Part shown: in pieces, positions 27,617-36,557 of the stretch | Numbering within the stretch: position 1 is the first letter of the stretch | How the letters are laid out: the number at the start of each line of letters is the position of its first letter | Origin: Sulfuricurvum sp. | GTDB taxonomy: Bacteria > Campylobacterota > Campylobacteria > Campylobacterales > Sulfurimonadaceae | Reading direction: 5' to 3' | DNA: 64,000 nucleotides | Assembly (NCBI GenBank): GCA_030693335.1 | Contig: JAUYAU010000014.1 | Coordinates: 1 to 64,000, forward strand | Notes under the pieces: model-generated | What the model was told of the DNA's origin: nothing | Seen by the model: the letters and a program-made list of their open reading frames with translations, nothing else | The model's database searches: none | Program-made: the position numbers and the translations under genes

Positions 27617-28927
27617 ATGAATGAAATACACTATGAGCTAAGACGTAAAAAACTGCTAGACTCTTTGGATGAAGGGGTTGTAATCCTCACTTCCGCTTCT
27701 CCACAGACCCGTTCCAATGATACTGAGTACCCTTACCGACAAAACAGCGATTTTTATTACATGTGCGGTTTTCAAGAGGACAATGCTCTGCTTGTTTTGG
27801 TTAAAATGAAAGAACTTTCAAAAACTGTTTTGTTTGTAGAACCTTATAATGAAGAACATGCGCTTTGGAATGGTTCTAGGTTGGGTATTGAGAGAGCGAA
27901 ACAGCGCTTTTGTGTGGATGAAGTTTATGATATTCATGGATTTTCAATAGTTATTAAAGAGCTTTTGCGTGACCACGTTACTTTGTACATCGATTTGTTT
28001 GATGAGTCTGAGTGGATAACACAGGCAAAAAAGACTGCAAAAGAATTACGCGAGACGCGTGGAGTTAAACGGCATATTAAGGCTATTTACGATGTTACTC
28101 ATTTGATTCGTACGCTTAGATTGATTAAAAGTGATGAAGAAATCAGGGAAATCAAAAATGCAATCAATATAACGGCATTAGCACACCACGAAGCGATGAA
28201 AAGATGTCGCTCGGGTCTATATGAATATGAGCTGCAAGCACATATGAGTTATGTATTTCAATCACACGGCGCTCAGGCTGAAGCCTATGGAGCCATAGTT
28301 GCGGGCGGTAACAATGCCAATACACTACATTATATTGACAATCGTGATGTCTTACACGAGGGCGATCTGGTATTGATTGATGCGGCATGTGAATGGGAAT
28401 TGTATGCCAGTGATATTACCAGAACCTTCCCTGTTAACGGCAAGTTTACAGTTGCTCAGAAAACGGTGTATGAAAAAGTGCTGGAGGTACAGCTGAAAGT
28501 AATTGAAGCCATGAAACCTGGAGTAAAGCGTGATTGGTTACAACAATACAGCGAAGAGTTGCTGTGTCAAGCACTCATTGATTTGGGAATTTTGAGCGGA
28601 AAACGTGAAAGTTTGCTTGAATCAAAGGCGCATAAAAAATATGCTCCCCACGGAATAGGTCATTGGATGGGATTGGATGTACACGATCCATGTCCCTATG
28701 TGGATGATGAGGGTGAGAGTCTTTGCTTTACAGCTGGAATGGTGATGACGATTGAGCCAGGAATTTACATACGCGCGGATGACGCAACGGTAGATGAAAA
28801 ATACCGAGGAATCGGTATTCGTATTGAGGATGATATTTTGATTACCGAGAATGGATATGAAAATCTTTCTGCAATGATTGTCAAAACGACAGAAGAGATT
28901 GAAAAAATGTGTAAGGGGCTATTATGA
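27617..28927 (+). CDS. pepP: Xaa-Pro aminopeptidase (M24B, PepP-like)
   Basis: About 436 aa. It has an N-terminal AMP_N domain (RRKKLLDSLDEGVVILTS, NSDFYYMCGF) and a C-terminal pita-bread peptidase domain with metal ligands in LVLIDAACEWELYASDITRTFP (two Asp), HGIGHWMGLDVHD (His), TIEPGIYI (Glu) and IGIRIEDDILIT (Glu). It removes N-terminal residues that precede proline. The start is chosen at 27617 because of the promoter spacing; the ORF track uses ATG 27608, three codons earlier. It overlaps the DUF445 gene. Confidence 0.9.
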   Translation: MNEIHYELRRKKLLDSLDEGVVILTSASPQTRSNDTEYPYRQNSDFYYMCGFQEDNALLVLVKMKELSKTVLFVEPYNEEHALWNGSRLGIERAKQRFCVDEVYDIHGFSIVIKELLRDHVTLYIDLFDESEWITQAKKTAKELRETRGVKRHIKAIYDVTHLIRTLRLIKSDEEIREIKNAINITALAHHEAMKRCRSGLYEYELQAHMSYVFQSHGAQAEAYGAIVAGGNNANTLHYIDNRDVLHEGDLVLIDAACEWELYASDITRTFPVNGKFTVAQKTVYEKVLEVQLKVIEAMKPGVKRDWLQQYSEELLCQALIDLGILSGKRESLLESKAHKKYAPHGIGHWMGLDVHDPCPYVDDEGESLCFTAGMVMTIEPGIYIRADDATVDEKYRGIGIRIEDDILITENGYENLSAMIVKTTEEIEKMCKGLL

Positions 28928-29625
28928 TGGATAAAGGATGGGCAACCAATTTTATTGCTATTGGATTTGTAGGGGGATCGTATTTCTTGCAAGGTGAAGT
29001 AGCCAATGCCGTCCGATCTGCTGGCTTATTTGCTCTTTCAGGTGCTGTTACTAATCAATTGGCCGTACACATGCTCTTTGAAAAAGTCCCTTTTTTATAC
29101 GGGTCAGGAATCATATTGGATCGGTTTGAATCGATACGAAAAGCACTAAAAACACTCATTATGGAACAATTTTTTAGTACCGAGAAAATTGAAGCATTTG
29201 TCCAATCCCAAGAGCGTTCAATAAACTTGGCACCAATCATAGAACAAACCGATTTTACCCCTGCATATGATGCACTTGTTCTGAGTGTTATGGAGTCGCC
29301 CATGGGTGGAATGCTGGGTATGTTTGGCGGTGAAACGTTGATTGCAAAACTCAAAGAGCCGTTCATAGCAAAAATAAAACGTTCAACCATAGAAATTTCA
29401 CAAAGTGATTCTTTTATGAACGCACTAAATGCGCATATGCATGAGGGAAGCGATGTCTTGACACAAACCATCGGGGATATTGTTGAATCCCGTCTTGCAG
29501 AGCTGACTCCCTTGATGGTCAAAGAGATGTTACATGGACTTATGAAAGAGCATCTGGGATGGCTTGTAGTATGGGGCGGAGTTTTTGGTGCACTCATCGG
29601 ATTGGTATCATCACTTTTAATATAA
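28924..29625 (+). CDS. DUF445 family membrane protein
   Basis: 233 aa. The N-terminus ALSGAVTNQLAVHMLFEKVP, including the GxxTNxLAxxMLF motif, is the signature of DUF445. Hydrophobic segments are present at both ends (about 8-35 and 212-231), with a soluble alpha-helical middle. No biochemical role is established for the family. It overlaps pepP by four bases and lies upstream of the clpB promoter. Confidence 0.75.
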   Translation: MMDKGWATNFIAIGFVGGSYFLQGEVANAVRSAGLFALSGAVTNQLAVHMLFEKVPFLYGSGIILDRFESIRKALKTLIMEQFFSTEKIEAFVQSQERSINLAPIIEQTDFTPAYDALVLSVMESPMGGMLGMFGGETLIAKLKEPFIAKIKRSTIEISQSDSFMNALNAHMHEGSDVLTQTIGDIVESRLAELTPLMVKEMLHGLMKEHLGWLVVWGGVFGALIGLVSSLLI

Positions 29626-29643
29626 ACAAATTTACTCAAAAGA

Positions 29644-29674
29644 CTTGACAATAAGTGACTCAAAGTATTATAAT
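29644..29674 (+). promoter_or_regulatory. clpB promoter with HspR (HAIR)-like operator
   Basis: TTGACA (29645-29650) and TATAAT (29669-29674) are 18 bases apart. Overlapping the -35 is CTTGACA-N7-ACTCAAA, which matches the HspR operator CTTGAGT-N7-ACTCAAG in 11 of 14 arm positions with the exact 7-base spacing. HspR is known to repress chaperone genes in Campylobacterota. Regulation here is inferred. Confidence 0.65.
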
Positions 29675-29702
29675 ATTTGTAATTTAACAAGAAGGAATAA
29701 TT

Positions 29703-32279
29703 ATGTCAAATATTTTTGAAAAACTAACCCACCAAATGACGGAGATGATTGAATCCTCAATCTCTTTGGCACTGCACAATAAAAACAGCGAGTGTGAACC
29801 GATTCACTTTTTATGGGCATTATTGGCCAACAGCAATTCGCCACTTAATCAGGCGTTTATGAAGATGAACGTTGACAAAACTGCTATAGAACTCGATGTA
29901 AAAAGTCTTGCTTCTAAGCTTCCAAGCGTATCGAGTGTTACGAAAGAAAGTATCCGTTTATCGCGAGATTTTGGTCATGCATTAGAACGTGCATCAGCTG
30001 AAGCTGCGGTAAACGGAGATGAGTTTATTGCCATTGATACATTTATTATCGGAAATTTAAATAACGACATTTTCAAAGGGATTTTAGAGAAATATACCGA
30101 TGTGTTTGAATTGCGTAAAACATTTGAATCTATGCGTGGAGGGCAAAGAATTGAGAGTCAAAGCAGTGACGAAACTCTTGAGAGTCTTTCAAAATATGGG
30201 ATTGACCTGACAAAAGAGGCTATAGAGGGAAAACTCTCTCCCGTAATAGGAAGAGATGAAGAGATCAGCCGTATGATGCAAATCTTGATACGAAAGACAA
30301 AAAATAATCCAATCCTTTTGGGTGAACCTGGGGTTGGGAAGACGGCATTGGTAGAGGGGCTGGCGCAGCGAATTATTAATAAAGAAGTACCGCTGAGTTT
30401 GCAAAACAAAAGAGTAGTAGCTTTGGATATGAGTGCACTGATCGCGGGAGCAAAGTACCGTGGTGAATTTGAAGATCGCCTTAAAGCGGTTATTGATGAA
30501 GTTAAAAAGAATGGAAATGTAATTCTCTTTATCGATGAAATTCACACTATTGTAGGTGCTGGAGCCTCTGAGGGGTCTATGGATGCGGCAAATATCCTCA
30601 AACCGGCACTTGCTCGAGGCGAGCTGCATACGATAGGGGCAACAACGCTCAAAGAGTACCGCAAGTATTTTGAAAAAGATGCTGCTTTGCAGCGCCGCTT
30701 CCAACCGGTGCACGTAGAAGAGCCAAGCGTAAATCAGACACTGCAAATTTTACGCGGTCTTAAAGAGCGTCTTGAAGCACATCATAGCATCAGCATCGCC
30801 GATTCGGCATTGGTAGCTGCTGCGAAACTCTCCGACCGATACATCAGTGACCGCTTTTTGCCGGATAAAGCGATTGATTTGATTGATGAAGCAGCGGCAG
30901 AACTACGGATGCAAATCGAGTCTGAGCCGAATGCTCTTGCCAGTGTTAAACGCCGTATGACACAGCTGCAAGTCGAAAATGAAGCATTAAAAATGGAAGA
31001 GAGTGTTGCCAACACCAAACGTCTTGAGGAGATTGTCAAAGAACTTGCCGATGTCAGTGAAGAACGCCGAAGTCTGGAAGCGCAGTTTGAACATGAAAAA
31101 GGAGAATTTGACCGTGTTTCCAAAATCAAGCGTGAAATTGAGTCCAAACGCCGTGAAGCTGACAATGCACAGCAGCAAGGTGATTTTGCCAAAGTAGCCG
31201 AAATCACTCACGGTCAAATTCCAAAACTCGAAGAGGAAGAAAAACAGCTCCAAGAAAAGTGGAAAATCATGCAGGCGCAAGGGACATTGTTGAAAAACAG
31301 TGTGGATGAAGCATCCATTGCGGGAGTGGTGAGTCGTTGGACGAAAATTCCGGTCAACAAAATGCTTCAGGGGGAAAAAGAAAAAATCTTGCATATCGAA
31401 GATGAACTCAATCGTGATGTCGTGGGGCAAGAAAAAGCAACCCATGCCGTAGCACGTGCGATTAAGCGCAACAAAGCAGGGCTTTCAGACAAGAGCCGTC
31501 CGATTGGCTCATTTATGTTTCTAGGGCCTACAGGTGTGGGTAAAACACAAACGGCTAAAACACTGGCAAAATTTTTGTTTGACAGCAGTGAATCGATGAT
31601 TCGTATTGATATGTCTGAATACATGGAAAAACACGCCGTTTCACGTCTTGTCGGTGCACCTCCGGGATATGTAGGTTTTGATGAGGGCGGACAGCTCACT
31701 GAGGCTGTACGTCGTAAACCTTACAGCGTTATTTTGTTTGATGAAATTGAAAAAGCACATCCAGATGTTTTTAATGTATTACTTCAAGTGCTTGATGACG
31801 GACGTCTAACGGATAATAAGGGGGTTTTGGTGGATTTTACCAATACGATTATTATCTTAACCTCTAACATCGCCAGTGACAAGATTATGGCTCATCAAGG
31901 GGAGGCTAACCTCGAAGAGATGGTCTTGGGTGAGCTAAGAATGCACTTTAAGCCGGAGTTTTTAAATCGTTTGGATGATGTGGTAGTCTTTAATCCATTG
32001 GGTGAGAGTCAGATTCTAAGCATCGTTGATTTGTTCTTTGCAGATATTATGGCAAAAGTAGAAGAGCGTAATATTACTCTATCGCTCACCGATGCCGCAA
32101 AACGTCATATCGCCCAAGCTGGTTTTGATCCTGTATACGGTGCACGTCCGCTCAAGCGTGCACTCTATGAAATCGTCGAAGATCGTTTAGCAGATTTGAT
32201 TTTAGGTGGAGAAGTCATAGAAGGATCAATTGTATCTTTTGATGCCGTTGCTGAAGAGATTACCGTAACTGTGGCATAA
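29703..32279 (+). CDS. clpB: ATP-dependent disaggregase ClpB
   Basis: A Hsp100 chaperone of 858 aa that works with DnaK to dissolve aggregates. It has a Clp N domain (about 1-145), AAA-1 with [18 protein letters not shown] and [13 protein letters not shown], a middle coiled coil (about 405-520) that distinguishes ClpB from ClpA/C, and AAA-2 with [16 protein letters not shown] and [15 protein letters not shown]. The pore loop [10 protein letters not shown] is present and no ClpP-binding IGF loop is seen. AAGGA precedes the ATG. It has its own heat-shock-type promoter. Confidence 0.97.
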   Translation: MSNIFEKLTHQMTEMIESSISLALHNKNSECEPIHFLWALLANSNSPLNQAFMKMNVDKTAIELDVKSLASKLPSVSSVTKESIRLSRDFGHALERASAEAAVNGDEFIAIDTFIIGNLNNDIFKGILEKYTDVFELRKTFESMRGGQRIESQSSDETLESLSKYGIDLTKEAIEGKLSPVIGRDEEISRMMQILIRKTKNNPILLGEPGVGKTALVEGLAQRIINKEVPLSLQNKRVVALDMSALIAGAKYRGEFEDRLKAVIDEVKKNGNVILFIDEIHTIVGAGASEGSMDAANILKPALARGELHTIGATTLKEYRKYFEKDAALQRRFQPVHVEEPSVNQTLQILRGLKERLEAHHSISIADSALVAAAKLSDRYISDRFLPDKAIDLIDEAAAELRMQIESEPNALASVKRRMTQLQVENEALKMEESVANTKRLEEIVKELADVSEERRSLEAQFEHEKGEFDRVSKIKREIESKRREADNAQQQGDFAKVAEITHGQIPKLEEEEKQLQEKWKIMQAQGTLLKNSVDEASIAGVVSRWTKIPVNKMLQGEKEKILHIEDELNRDVVGQEKATHAVARAIKRNKAGLSDKSRPIGSFMFLGPTGVGKTQTAKTLAKFLFDSSESMIRIDMSEYMEKHAVSRLVGAPPGYVGFDEGGQLTEAVRRKPYSVILFDEIEKAHPDVFNVLLQVLDDGRLTDNKGVLVDFTNTIIILTSNIASDKIMAHQGEANLEEMVLGELRMHFKPEFLNRLDDVVVFNPLGESQILSIVDLFFADIMAKVEERNITLSLTDAAKRHIAQAGFDPVYGARPLKRALYEIVEDRLADLILGGEVIEGSIVSFDAVAEEITVTVA

Positions 32280-32280
32280 T
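32275..32280 (+). promoter_or_regulatory. Extended -10 of the tetraheme cytochrome gene
   Basis: TGTGGCATAAT overlaps the clpB stop and ends six bases before the ATG at 32287, with no ribosome site between. This fits a leaderless transcript, though read-through from clpB is also possible. Confidence 0.35.
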
Positions 32281-32286
32281 TCGTTC

Positions 32287-32643
32287 ATGAAAAAACTAGT
32301 AGTTCTTTGGCTTATTATCTTGGCACCCTTATTAGGGTGTACAGGCGATTGTATGACCTGTCATCCTGCATTGCTTAAAAATATCGATTTTGATAAACGT
32401 CATAAGCCGATGACTACGTGCATAAAATGTCACTCTGCTAATCCAGAAAAAATGGCAGATTGCGGGAGTGATTGTTTTGCGTGTCATCCGGTAGCAAAAA
32501 TAGAGGGGATCAATGTGAAAGAGCATGCGGTCATCCGTGAATGCAGAGACTGTCATATGAAGATGAAGACGACTCTCGGATTGGATACTCTGCCTCAAGG
32601 GCAGTCTTCAGCCCCTACGCTTCGAGACTTTTTGAAGCCCTAA
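32287..32643 (+). CDS. Small tetraheme c-type cytochrome, possibly a lipoprotein
   Basis: 118 aa with four CxxCH heme sites: CMTCH (22-26), CIKCH (45-49), CFACH (63-67) and CRDCH (86-90). The N-terminal hydrophobic segment ends in LLGC, a near-lipobox, so the protein may be lipid-anchored; otherwise it is periplasmic. The close spacing of hemes in so small a protein resembles electron-wire cytochromes. Partner and donor are unknown. It follows clpB but is unlikely to be functionally tied to it. Confidence 0.8.
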   Translation: MKKLVVLWLIILAPLLGCTGDCMTCHPALLKNIDFDKRHKPMTTCIKCHSANPEKMADCGSDCFACHPVAKIEGINVKEHAVIRECRDCHMKMKTTLGLDTLPQGQSSAPTLRDFLKP

Positions 32644-32649
32644 GCGTAG
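32615..32649. terminator. Possible hairpin between convergent genes
   Basis: CTACGCTT (32615-32622) and AAGCGTAG (32642-32649) are perfect inverted repeats spanning the stops of the cytochrome and the minus-strand gene; an inner GCTTC/GAAGC pair can form instead. No long T-run follows on either strand, so termination is uncertain. Confidence 0.3.
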
Positions 32650-33179
32650 ATTGGCTCAAAAAGGCGATCAAATCCTTCGAGTATTTTCTTCAAAAACTTT
32701 TCTGCTTCATTAATCATTTTTGACATATCATTTTCATTTTTTGGAGATGGGGTTTTTTGGAGGGCATTGTCGAACAAGTCGACTATCCCTTTTTTTGCAT
32801 GGTTTTTTACACCTTCATCACTGTGTTTAAGATCACCCAGCGCTTTGGTTAAATCAGAGGCCATCTTATTGATTGGAGATTTTTGTTCTCCATCACTTAG
32901 TTCCTTCATAAATTTATCGATGTATGGCTGTGCTTTTTTCATAAATGCATCAATTTCTTTTTGATCTTGTTCGGTAATTCCGTTGGTGTTAAGTTCAAAT
33001 GCAAAAGATTGCATAGAAGAAAAAGTAAAAGTGCTTTCTTTAGTACCCTTTTCTTGGCGAGAGTTAAGAGAAAGTTCTTGAGTGTTTTCAAAGTTTAGAG
33101 AGAGTGTATCTCCACTACTGGTTTTCATTTGTATATTTAGTTCATGTGAACGGTATGCGTCCAAAGATGAAGTTATCAT
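32640..33179 (-). CDS. Conserved-looking protein of unknown function, 179 aa
   Basis: I do not recognise this protein. The start is set at ATG 33179, with GAGG about nine bases upstream; the extra 64 hydrophobic residues in the ORF track come from the intergenic region and are probably not translated. The protein is soluble, with no signal peptide. The N-terminal half is beta-rich (LNIQMKTSSGDTLSLNFE) and the C-terminal half is helical and charged (FMKKAQPYIDKFMKELSDG). It is divergent from rpmH and convergent with the cytochrome gene, with a four-base overlap. Confidence 0.65.
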   Translation of the reverse strand: MITSSLDAYRSHELNIQMKTSSGDTLSLNFENTQELSLNSRQEKGTKESTFTFSSMQSFAFELNTNGITEQDQKEIDAFMKKAQPYIDKFMKELSDGEQKSPINKMASDLTKALGDLKHSDEGVKNHAKKGIVDLFDNALQKTPSPKNENDMSKMINEAEKFLKKILEGFDRLFEPIYA

Positions 33180-33284
33180 GATACTTTGCCTCAAATATTT
33201 TAATATCGTATAGTTACTATATCGGTCAAAGAGTTTAAAGATTAAATAAGCTTGTATGAAACTTAATGGCACTTTAAGTAAGAT

Positions 33285-33312
33285 TTGACTACCATTGCGG
33301 TCAAAATATAAC
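33285..33312 (+). promoter_or_regulatory. Possible rpmH promoter
   Basis: TTGACT and TATAAC lie 16 bases apart upstream of rpmH. The -10 would put the transcription start only about seven bases before the ATG, inside or beyond the AAGGGG ribosome site, so the true promoter may be further upstream. Confidence 0.3.
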
Positions 33313-33325
33313 AAGGGGAATGGTA

Positions 33326-33460
33326 ATGAAAAGAACATACCAACCACATAATACACCACGTAAACGTACACACGGTTTCCGTTTACGTATGTCTACAAAG
33401 AATGGTCGCCGAGTTATCAATGCTCGTCGTGCTAAAGGCAGAAGCAGATTGGCTGTATAA
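33326..33460 (+). CDS. rpmH: 50S ribosomal protein L34
   Basis: 44 aa, absent from the ORF track because of its length. The sequence begins [19 protein letters not shown] and continues with the invariant [14 protein letters not shown] block before ending RLAV, so it is full length and unambiguous. AAGGGG lies eight bases before the ATG. It is first in the classic rpmH-rnpA-yidD-yidC-jag-mnmE run. Confidence 0.98.
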   Translation: MKRTYQPHNTPRKRTHGFRLRMSTKNGRRVINARRAKGRSRLAV

Positions 33461-33471
33461 ACGGCTTTTCT

Positions 33472-33801
33472 ATGCTGAAACTCAATTCAGAGTTTCAGCG
33501 AGTTTATAAACGCGGAAAGAGTGCTCATAGCACTTCTATCGCGTTGTTTTATCTTCCTGTGACGGGAGAAAAAACAGTTGGATATACCGCCAGTAAAAAA
33601 GTGGGAAACGCCGTCGTTCGCAATCATTGTAAAAGACGACTGCGTGCCCTATTTGCTGAACTGTCTGATCAGCTTTCAGACGGATGGTATGTATTGGTCG
33701 CCAAAGAGCCGTTGCATAGCAATGACTTTGAAATTGTGCGGCGAGACTGTAAATATGTTTTAAAACGAACAGGTGCTTTGATAGGGAGTAGCGAGGGATA
33801 A
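33472..33801 (+). CDS. rnpA: Ribonuclease P protein component
   Basis: The 109-aa basic protein subunit of RNase P, needed for 5' maturation of tRNA. The conserved FQRVYKRGKSAHS start and the RNA-binding KVGNAVVRNHCKRRLRALF helix (RNR-type motif) are present. There is no good ribosome site before the ATG at 33472, 11 bases after the rpmH stop, which suggests coupling to rpmH. Confidence 0.95.
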   Translation: MLKLNSEFQRVYKRGKSAHSTSIALFYLPVTGEKTVGYTASKKVGNAVVRNHCKRRLRALFAELSDQLSDGWYVLVAKEPLHSNDFEIVRRDCKYVLKRTGALIGSSEG

Positions 33802-34124
33802 TGATAAGAAAATTCTTTCTTAGCCTTCTATGGTTTTATCGGCATTCCTTCTCTTTGGTGACACGCGGATCGTGTCGTCACTATCCTTCATGTTCCGAAT
33901 ATGCCTTATGGCAGTTTGAATGCAACTCTCTTCCCTATGCTTTTGGGTCTACTTTTTTACGTATTTGCAGGTGTAATCAACTTTTTAAAGGTGGAATCGA
34001 TTATCCAAAAATTGGCAAACCCACTGGTAGAGCATCCAAACTTTCGATAATTACGATAAAATATTGGTTTGTTCCTCATCAGCAAAATTATTTTCTGATT
34101 AAAAATTTTAGGTATAAAGGATAA
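33801..34124 (+). CDS. yidD: Membrane protein insertion efficiency factor YidD
   Basis: 107 aa. The YidD core is visible as GSCRHYPSCSEYALWQFE, with the conserved cysteines, and LRICRCNQLFKGGIDYP. It is thought to assist YidC-dependent insertion at the inner membrane. The ATG overlaps the rnpA stop by one base and yidC starts two bases after it. The tail of about 35 residues after the conserved core is longer than in many homologues. Confidence 0.92.
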   Translation: MIRKFFLSLLWFYRHSFSLVTRGSCRHYPSCSEYALWQFECNSLPYAFGSTFLRICRCNQLFKGGIDYPKIGKPTGRASKLSIITIKYWFVPHQQNYFLIKNFRYKG

Positions 34125-34126
34125 CA

Positions 34127-35731
34127 GTGTTAGAAAAATTTACTCCAAACCAGCGTTTGTTGTTAGCCGTTGCGCTTTCATTTGCTTTTTTTATCGGCTA
34201 TACAACTCTCTTTCCCCCCAAGGCCCCCAATGTCAATGAGGCCAATACCTCTTCTCAAGTTACGTTGACACAAAGTAATGCAGAGATTGAACAACCATTA
34301 AATATGAATACTGGCAGTGCCAGTAATGTTAAGACGGTTAAAACAGATACATTAACAACCATTAATTCAAAAGAATTTACTCTTAAAATTGACACATTAG
34401 GGCGAATTTCTTCAATTGTCTTAAAAGATTCAATCCATGACAACAAAGAAGGAAAGTTAGCAGAATTAATCTCTGCAACCGGTCCTAAGCCGTTACAGGT
34501 TCGTTTCACAGATGAAGCTTTGGATGCTGTTGCACAAAAAACACCTTATTCGAGTAATATGGATGATATTGTATTGGGTGAAAATGGTAAAGCAGAAGTC
34601 CTTTTAACGCAAGCACTTAATGGGTTGAATGTTACTAAAAAAGTAACTTTTTATGCCGATGGGCATTATGATGTTACGGTGAATCTCTCTGACGAGAAGC
34701 GTTATTTTGTCTATTTGGGACAGCATCCTCAGATTAATAAAGAGATGATGACGGTTGTGGGTGCCATGGTTTACGCAGGTGATAATAAGACTACTATTTT
34801 TGAAGACGGAGATGTTGAGGGGAGAGAAGGATTTACTAATGTTCACCTTGTTTCGGCATTTGATCAGTATTATGCGACAATATTTTATGACTTTGATGCC
34901 GCAACACCTGTTTATGTCGAGCGTGATATTAACGACAATCCTGTCAGTTATTTGGAAGGGACGAAAAATTTTGCCTTTAAAGGGTATATCGGACCAAAAG
35001 AGTATAAAACGTTAGAAGCTATCAATCCGATACTGACGCATGCAATTGAATTCGGAATGTTTACCTTTATAGCGGCACCTATTTTCAAAGTGTTGATGTG
35101 GCTGCATGGGTTGTTCGGAAATTGGGGATGGGCGATTATCGCTTTGACGGCACTCATTCGTATGTTCTTGTATCCTTTGACGCAAAAGGGGATGGTCTCT
35201 ATGCAAAAAATCAAAGAGATTGCACCTAAGATCAAAGAAGTTCAAGCTAAATACAAAGGCGACCCTCAGCGTATGAATGCTGCAGTTATGGAAATGTATA
35301 AAAAGCATGGAGCCAATCCATTGGGCGGATGTCTTCCGTTGTTACTTCAAATCCCTGTTTTCTTTGCCATTTACCGTGTTTTACTCAACTCTGTAGAACT
35401 TCAAGGGGCACCTTGGCTTCTTTGGGTTACCGATTTGTCACGTATGGACCCGTATTATATTTTACCGATTTTGATGGGTGCAACGATGTATTACCAGCAG
35501 AAAATAACACCAAGCAATTTTACCGATCCATTGCAGGAAAAAATCTTTAAATTTTTACCGGTTATTTTTACGTTCTTTTTCTTCACATTTCCTGCAGGGC
35601 TCGTGTTGTATTGGTTTATCAACAATATTTTCTCAATTGCACAGCAGTATATTGTAAACAGACAATTTGCTGCGGCTCGTATTATACGGCATGAGGCGCA
35701 TCTCGCGGAGAAGCACCATGAAAAAGATTGA
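34127..35731 (+). CDS. yidC: Membrane protein insertase YidC
   Basis: 534 aa, normal for a Gram-negative YidC. It has an N-terminal TM (LLLAVALSFAFFIGYTTLF), a large periplasmic domain (about 30-310) and the conserved five-TM insertase region, with QKGMVSMQKIKEIAPKIKEVQAKY coiled coil and NPLGGCLPLLLQIPVFFAIY. The GTG start at 34127 is supported by AAAGGA. The 3' end overlaps the jag start. Confidence 0.97.
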   Translation: MLEKFTPNQRLLLAVALSFAFFIGYTTLFPPKAPNVNEANTSSQVTLTQSNAEIEQPLNMNTGSASNVKTVKTDTLTTINSKEFTLKIDTLGRISSIVLKDSIHDNKEGKLAELISATGPKPLQVRFTDEALDAVAQKTPYSSNMDDIVLGENGKAEVLLTQALNGLNVTKKVTFYADGHYDVTVNLSDEKRYFVYLGQHPQINKEMMTVVGAMVYAGDNKTTIFEDGDVEGREGFTNVHLVSAFDQYYATIFYDFDAATPVYVERDINDNPVSYLEGTKNFAFKGYIGPKEYKTLEAINPILTHAIEFGMFTFIAAPIFKVLMWLHGLFGNWGWAIIALTALIRMFLYPLTQKGMVSMQKIKEIAPKIKEVQAKYKGDPQRMNAAVMEMYKKHGANPLGGCLPLLLQIPVFFAIYRVLLNSVELQGAPWLLWVTDLSRMDPYYILPILMGATMYYQQKITPSNFTDPLQEKIFKFLPVIFTFFFFTFPAGLVLYWFINNIFSIAQQYIVNRQFAAARIIRHEAHLAEKHHEKD

Positions 35732-36551
35732 AGCTCTTTCTCTAGAACAAGCTTATGCCAAAGCAGCGGCTGAGTTTGGATGCTCTGTTACTATGCTGCA
35801 AGTTGAGATAGTACAATTTCCTTCAAAAGGGATATTGGGTCTTTTTAAAAAATCAGCCATCATCGTTGCAAATCTACCGACTTCTGCTGCTCCTATCGTT
35901 GAAAAGAAGCCTTCGGAACCAGTAGTCAGTGAAGAAGTTCATGAAGAGGAAATTGAGCATCGCGGTTCTATGCACAATGATGTTCTTCTAGCAGAATCGT
36001 TTGTAACGGAACAAGAAAATGAGCTGGATGAGGATGATGAAGACATTTATGGTGATTATGACGACCAAGATGATTATGAAGAACTTAGCGTAGAAGAATG
36101 TGCGCTTGAAGTCAAAGAAAAAATCAATGAGCTTTTTAAATCTATTTGTTTTGATCTTCATGAAATTGATGTTTCTGCGTATGATGAGAATACCTTGCTT
36201 GTAGAGATTACAGGGGTTGATTCAGCACTCATGATTGGGAAAGAAGGTTACCGCTATAAAGCCCTCTCTTATATGTTATTTAACTGGATCAATGCGACTT
36301 ATGGATTGCAACTGCGTCTAGAAATTGCAGAGTTTTTGAAAAACCAGGAAGAGTCTATTTCTCGTTACTTAGTCGGTGTTTGCGAGGGTATTGAGCGTGA
36401 AGGTCGCGGTCAGACAAAAACACTTGATGGTGTTCTCGTTCAGATTGCGTTAAAACAGCTTCGCGATCGTTATCCTGATCGTTATGTAGCCATTCGTTCT
36501 ACGCGTGATGGCGGTAAATTTATTGTCATTAACAGCTACCACGAGTATTAA
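35718..36551 (+). CDS. jag: Jag/KhpB RNA-binding protein
   Basis: About 277 aa. It has an N-terminal Jag_N domain (KIEALSLEQAYAKAAAEFGC, FPSKGILGLFKK), an acidic linker of about 80 residues rich in Glu/Asp, a KH domain (GVDSALMIGKEGYRYKALSY) and a C-terminal R3H-type region (DRYVAIRSTRDGGKFIVI). The start is ATG 35718 inside the end of yidC; the ORF-track start at 35667 is a shadow extension. The family binds RNA and is often linked to cell-envelope control. Confidence 0.9.
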   Translation: MKKIEALSLEQAYAKAAAEFGCSVTMLQVEIVQFPSKGILGLFKKSAIIVANLPTSAAPIVEKKPSEPVVSEEVHEEEIEHRGSMHNDVLLAESFVTEQENELDEDDEDIYGDYDDQDDYEELSVEECALEVKEKINELFKSICFDLHEIDVSAYDENTLLVEITGVDSALMIGKEGYRYKALSYMLFNWINATYGLQLRLEIAEFLKNQEESISRYLVGVCEGIEREGRGQTKTLDGVLVQIALKQLRDRYPDRYVAIRSTRDGGKFIVINSYHEY

Positions 36552-36557
36552 TTTCTT

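Noticed and set aside
27591-27617. Possible sigma54 promoter (TGGCAC) before pepP
   Set aside because: The -12 half (TTGCW) is not found at the right distance; a sigma70 extended -10 reading fits better.
29055-29690. Minus-strand ORF of 211 aa opposite the DUF445 gene
   Set aside because: Antisense to a supported gene, low-complexity composition and no motif; it also runs over the clpB promoter.
33180-33330. Possible oriC near rpmH
   Set aside because: rpmH often lies near oriC, but there is no dnaA, no cluster of DnaA boxes and no AT-rich unwinding region recognisable here.
33180-33371. N-terminal 64 residues of the 243-aa minus-strand ORF
   Set aside because: They lie in the divergent promoter region upstream of rpmH. 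A ribosome site and ATG at 33179 give a cleaner start.
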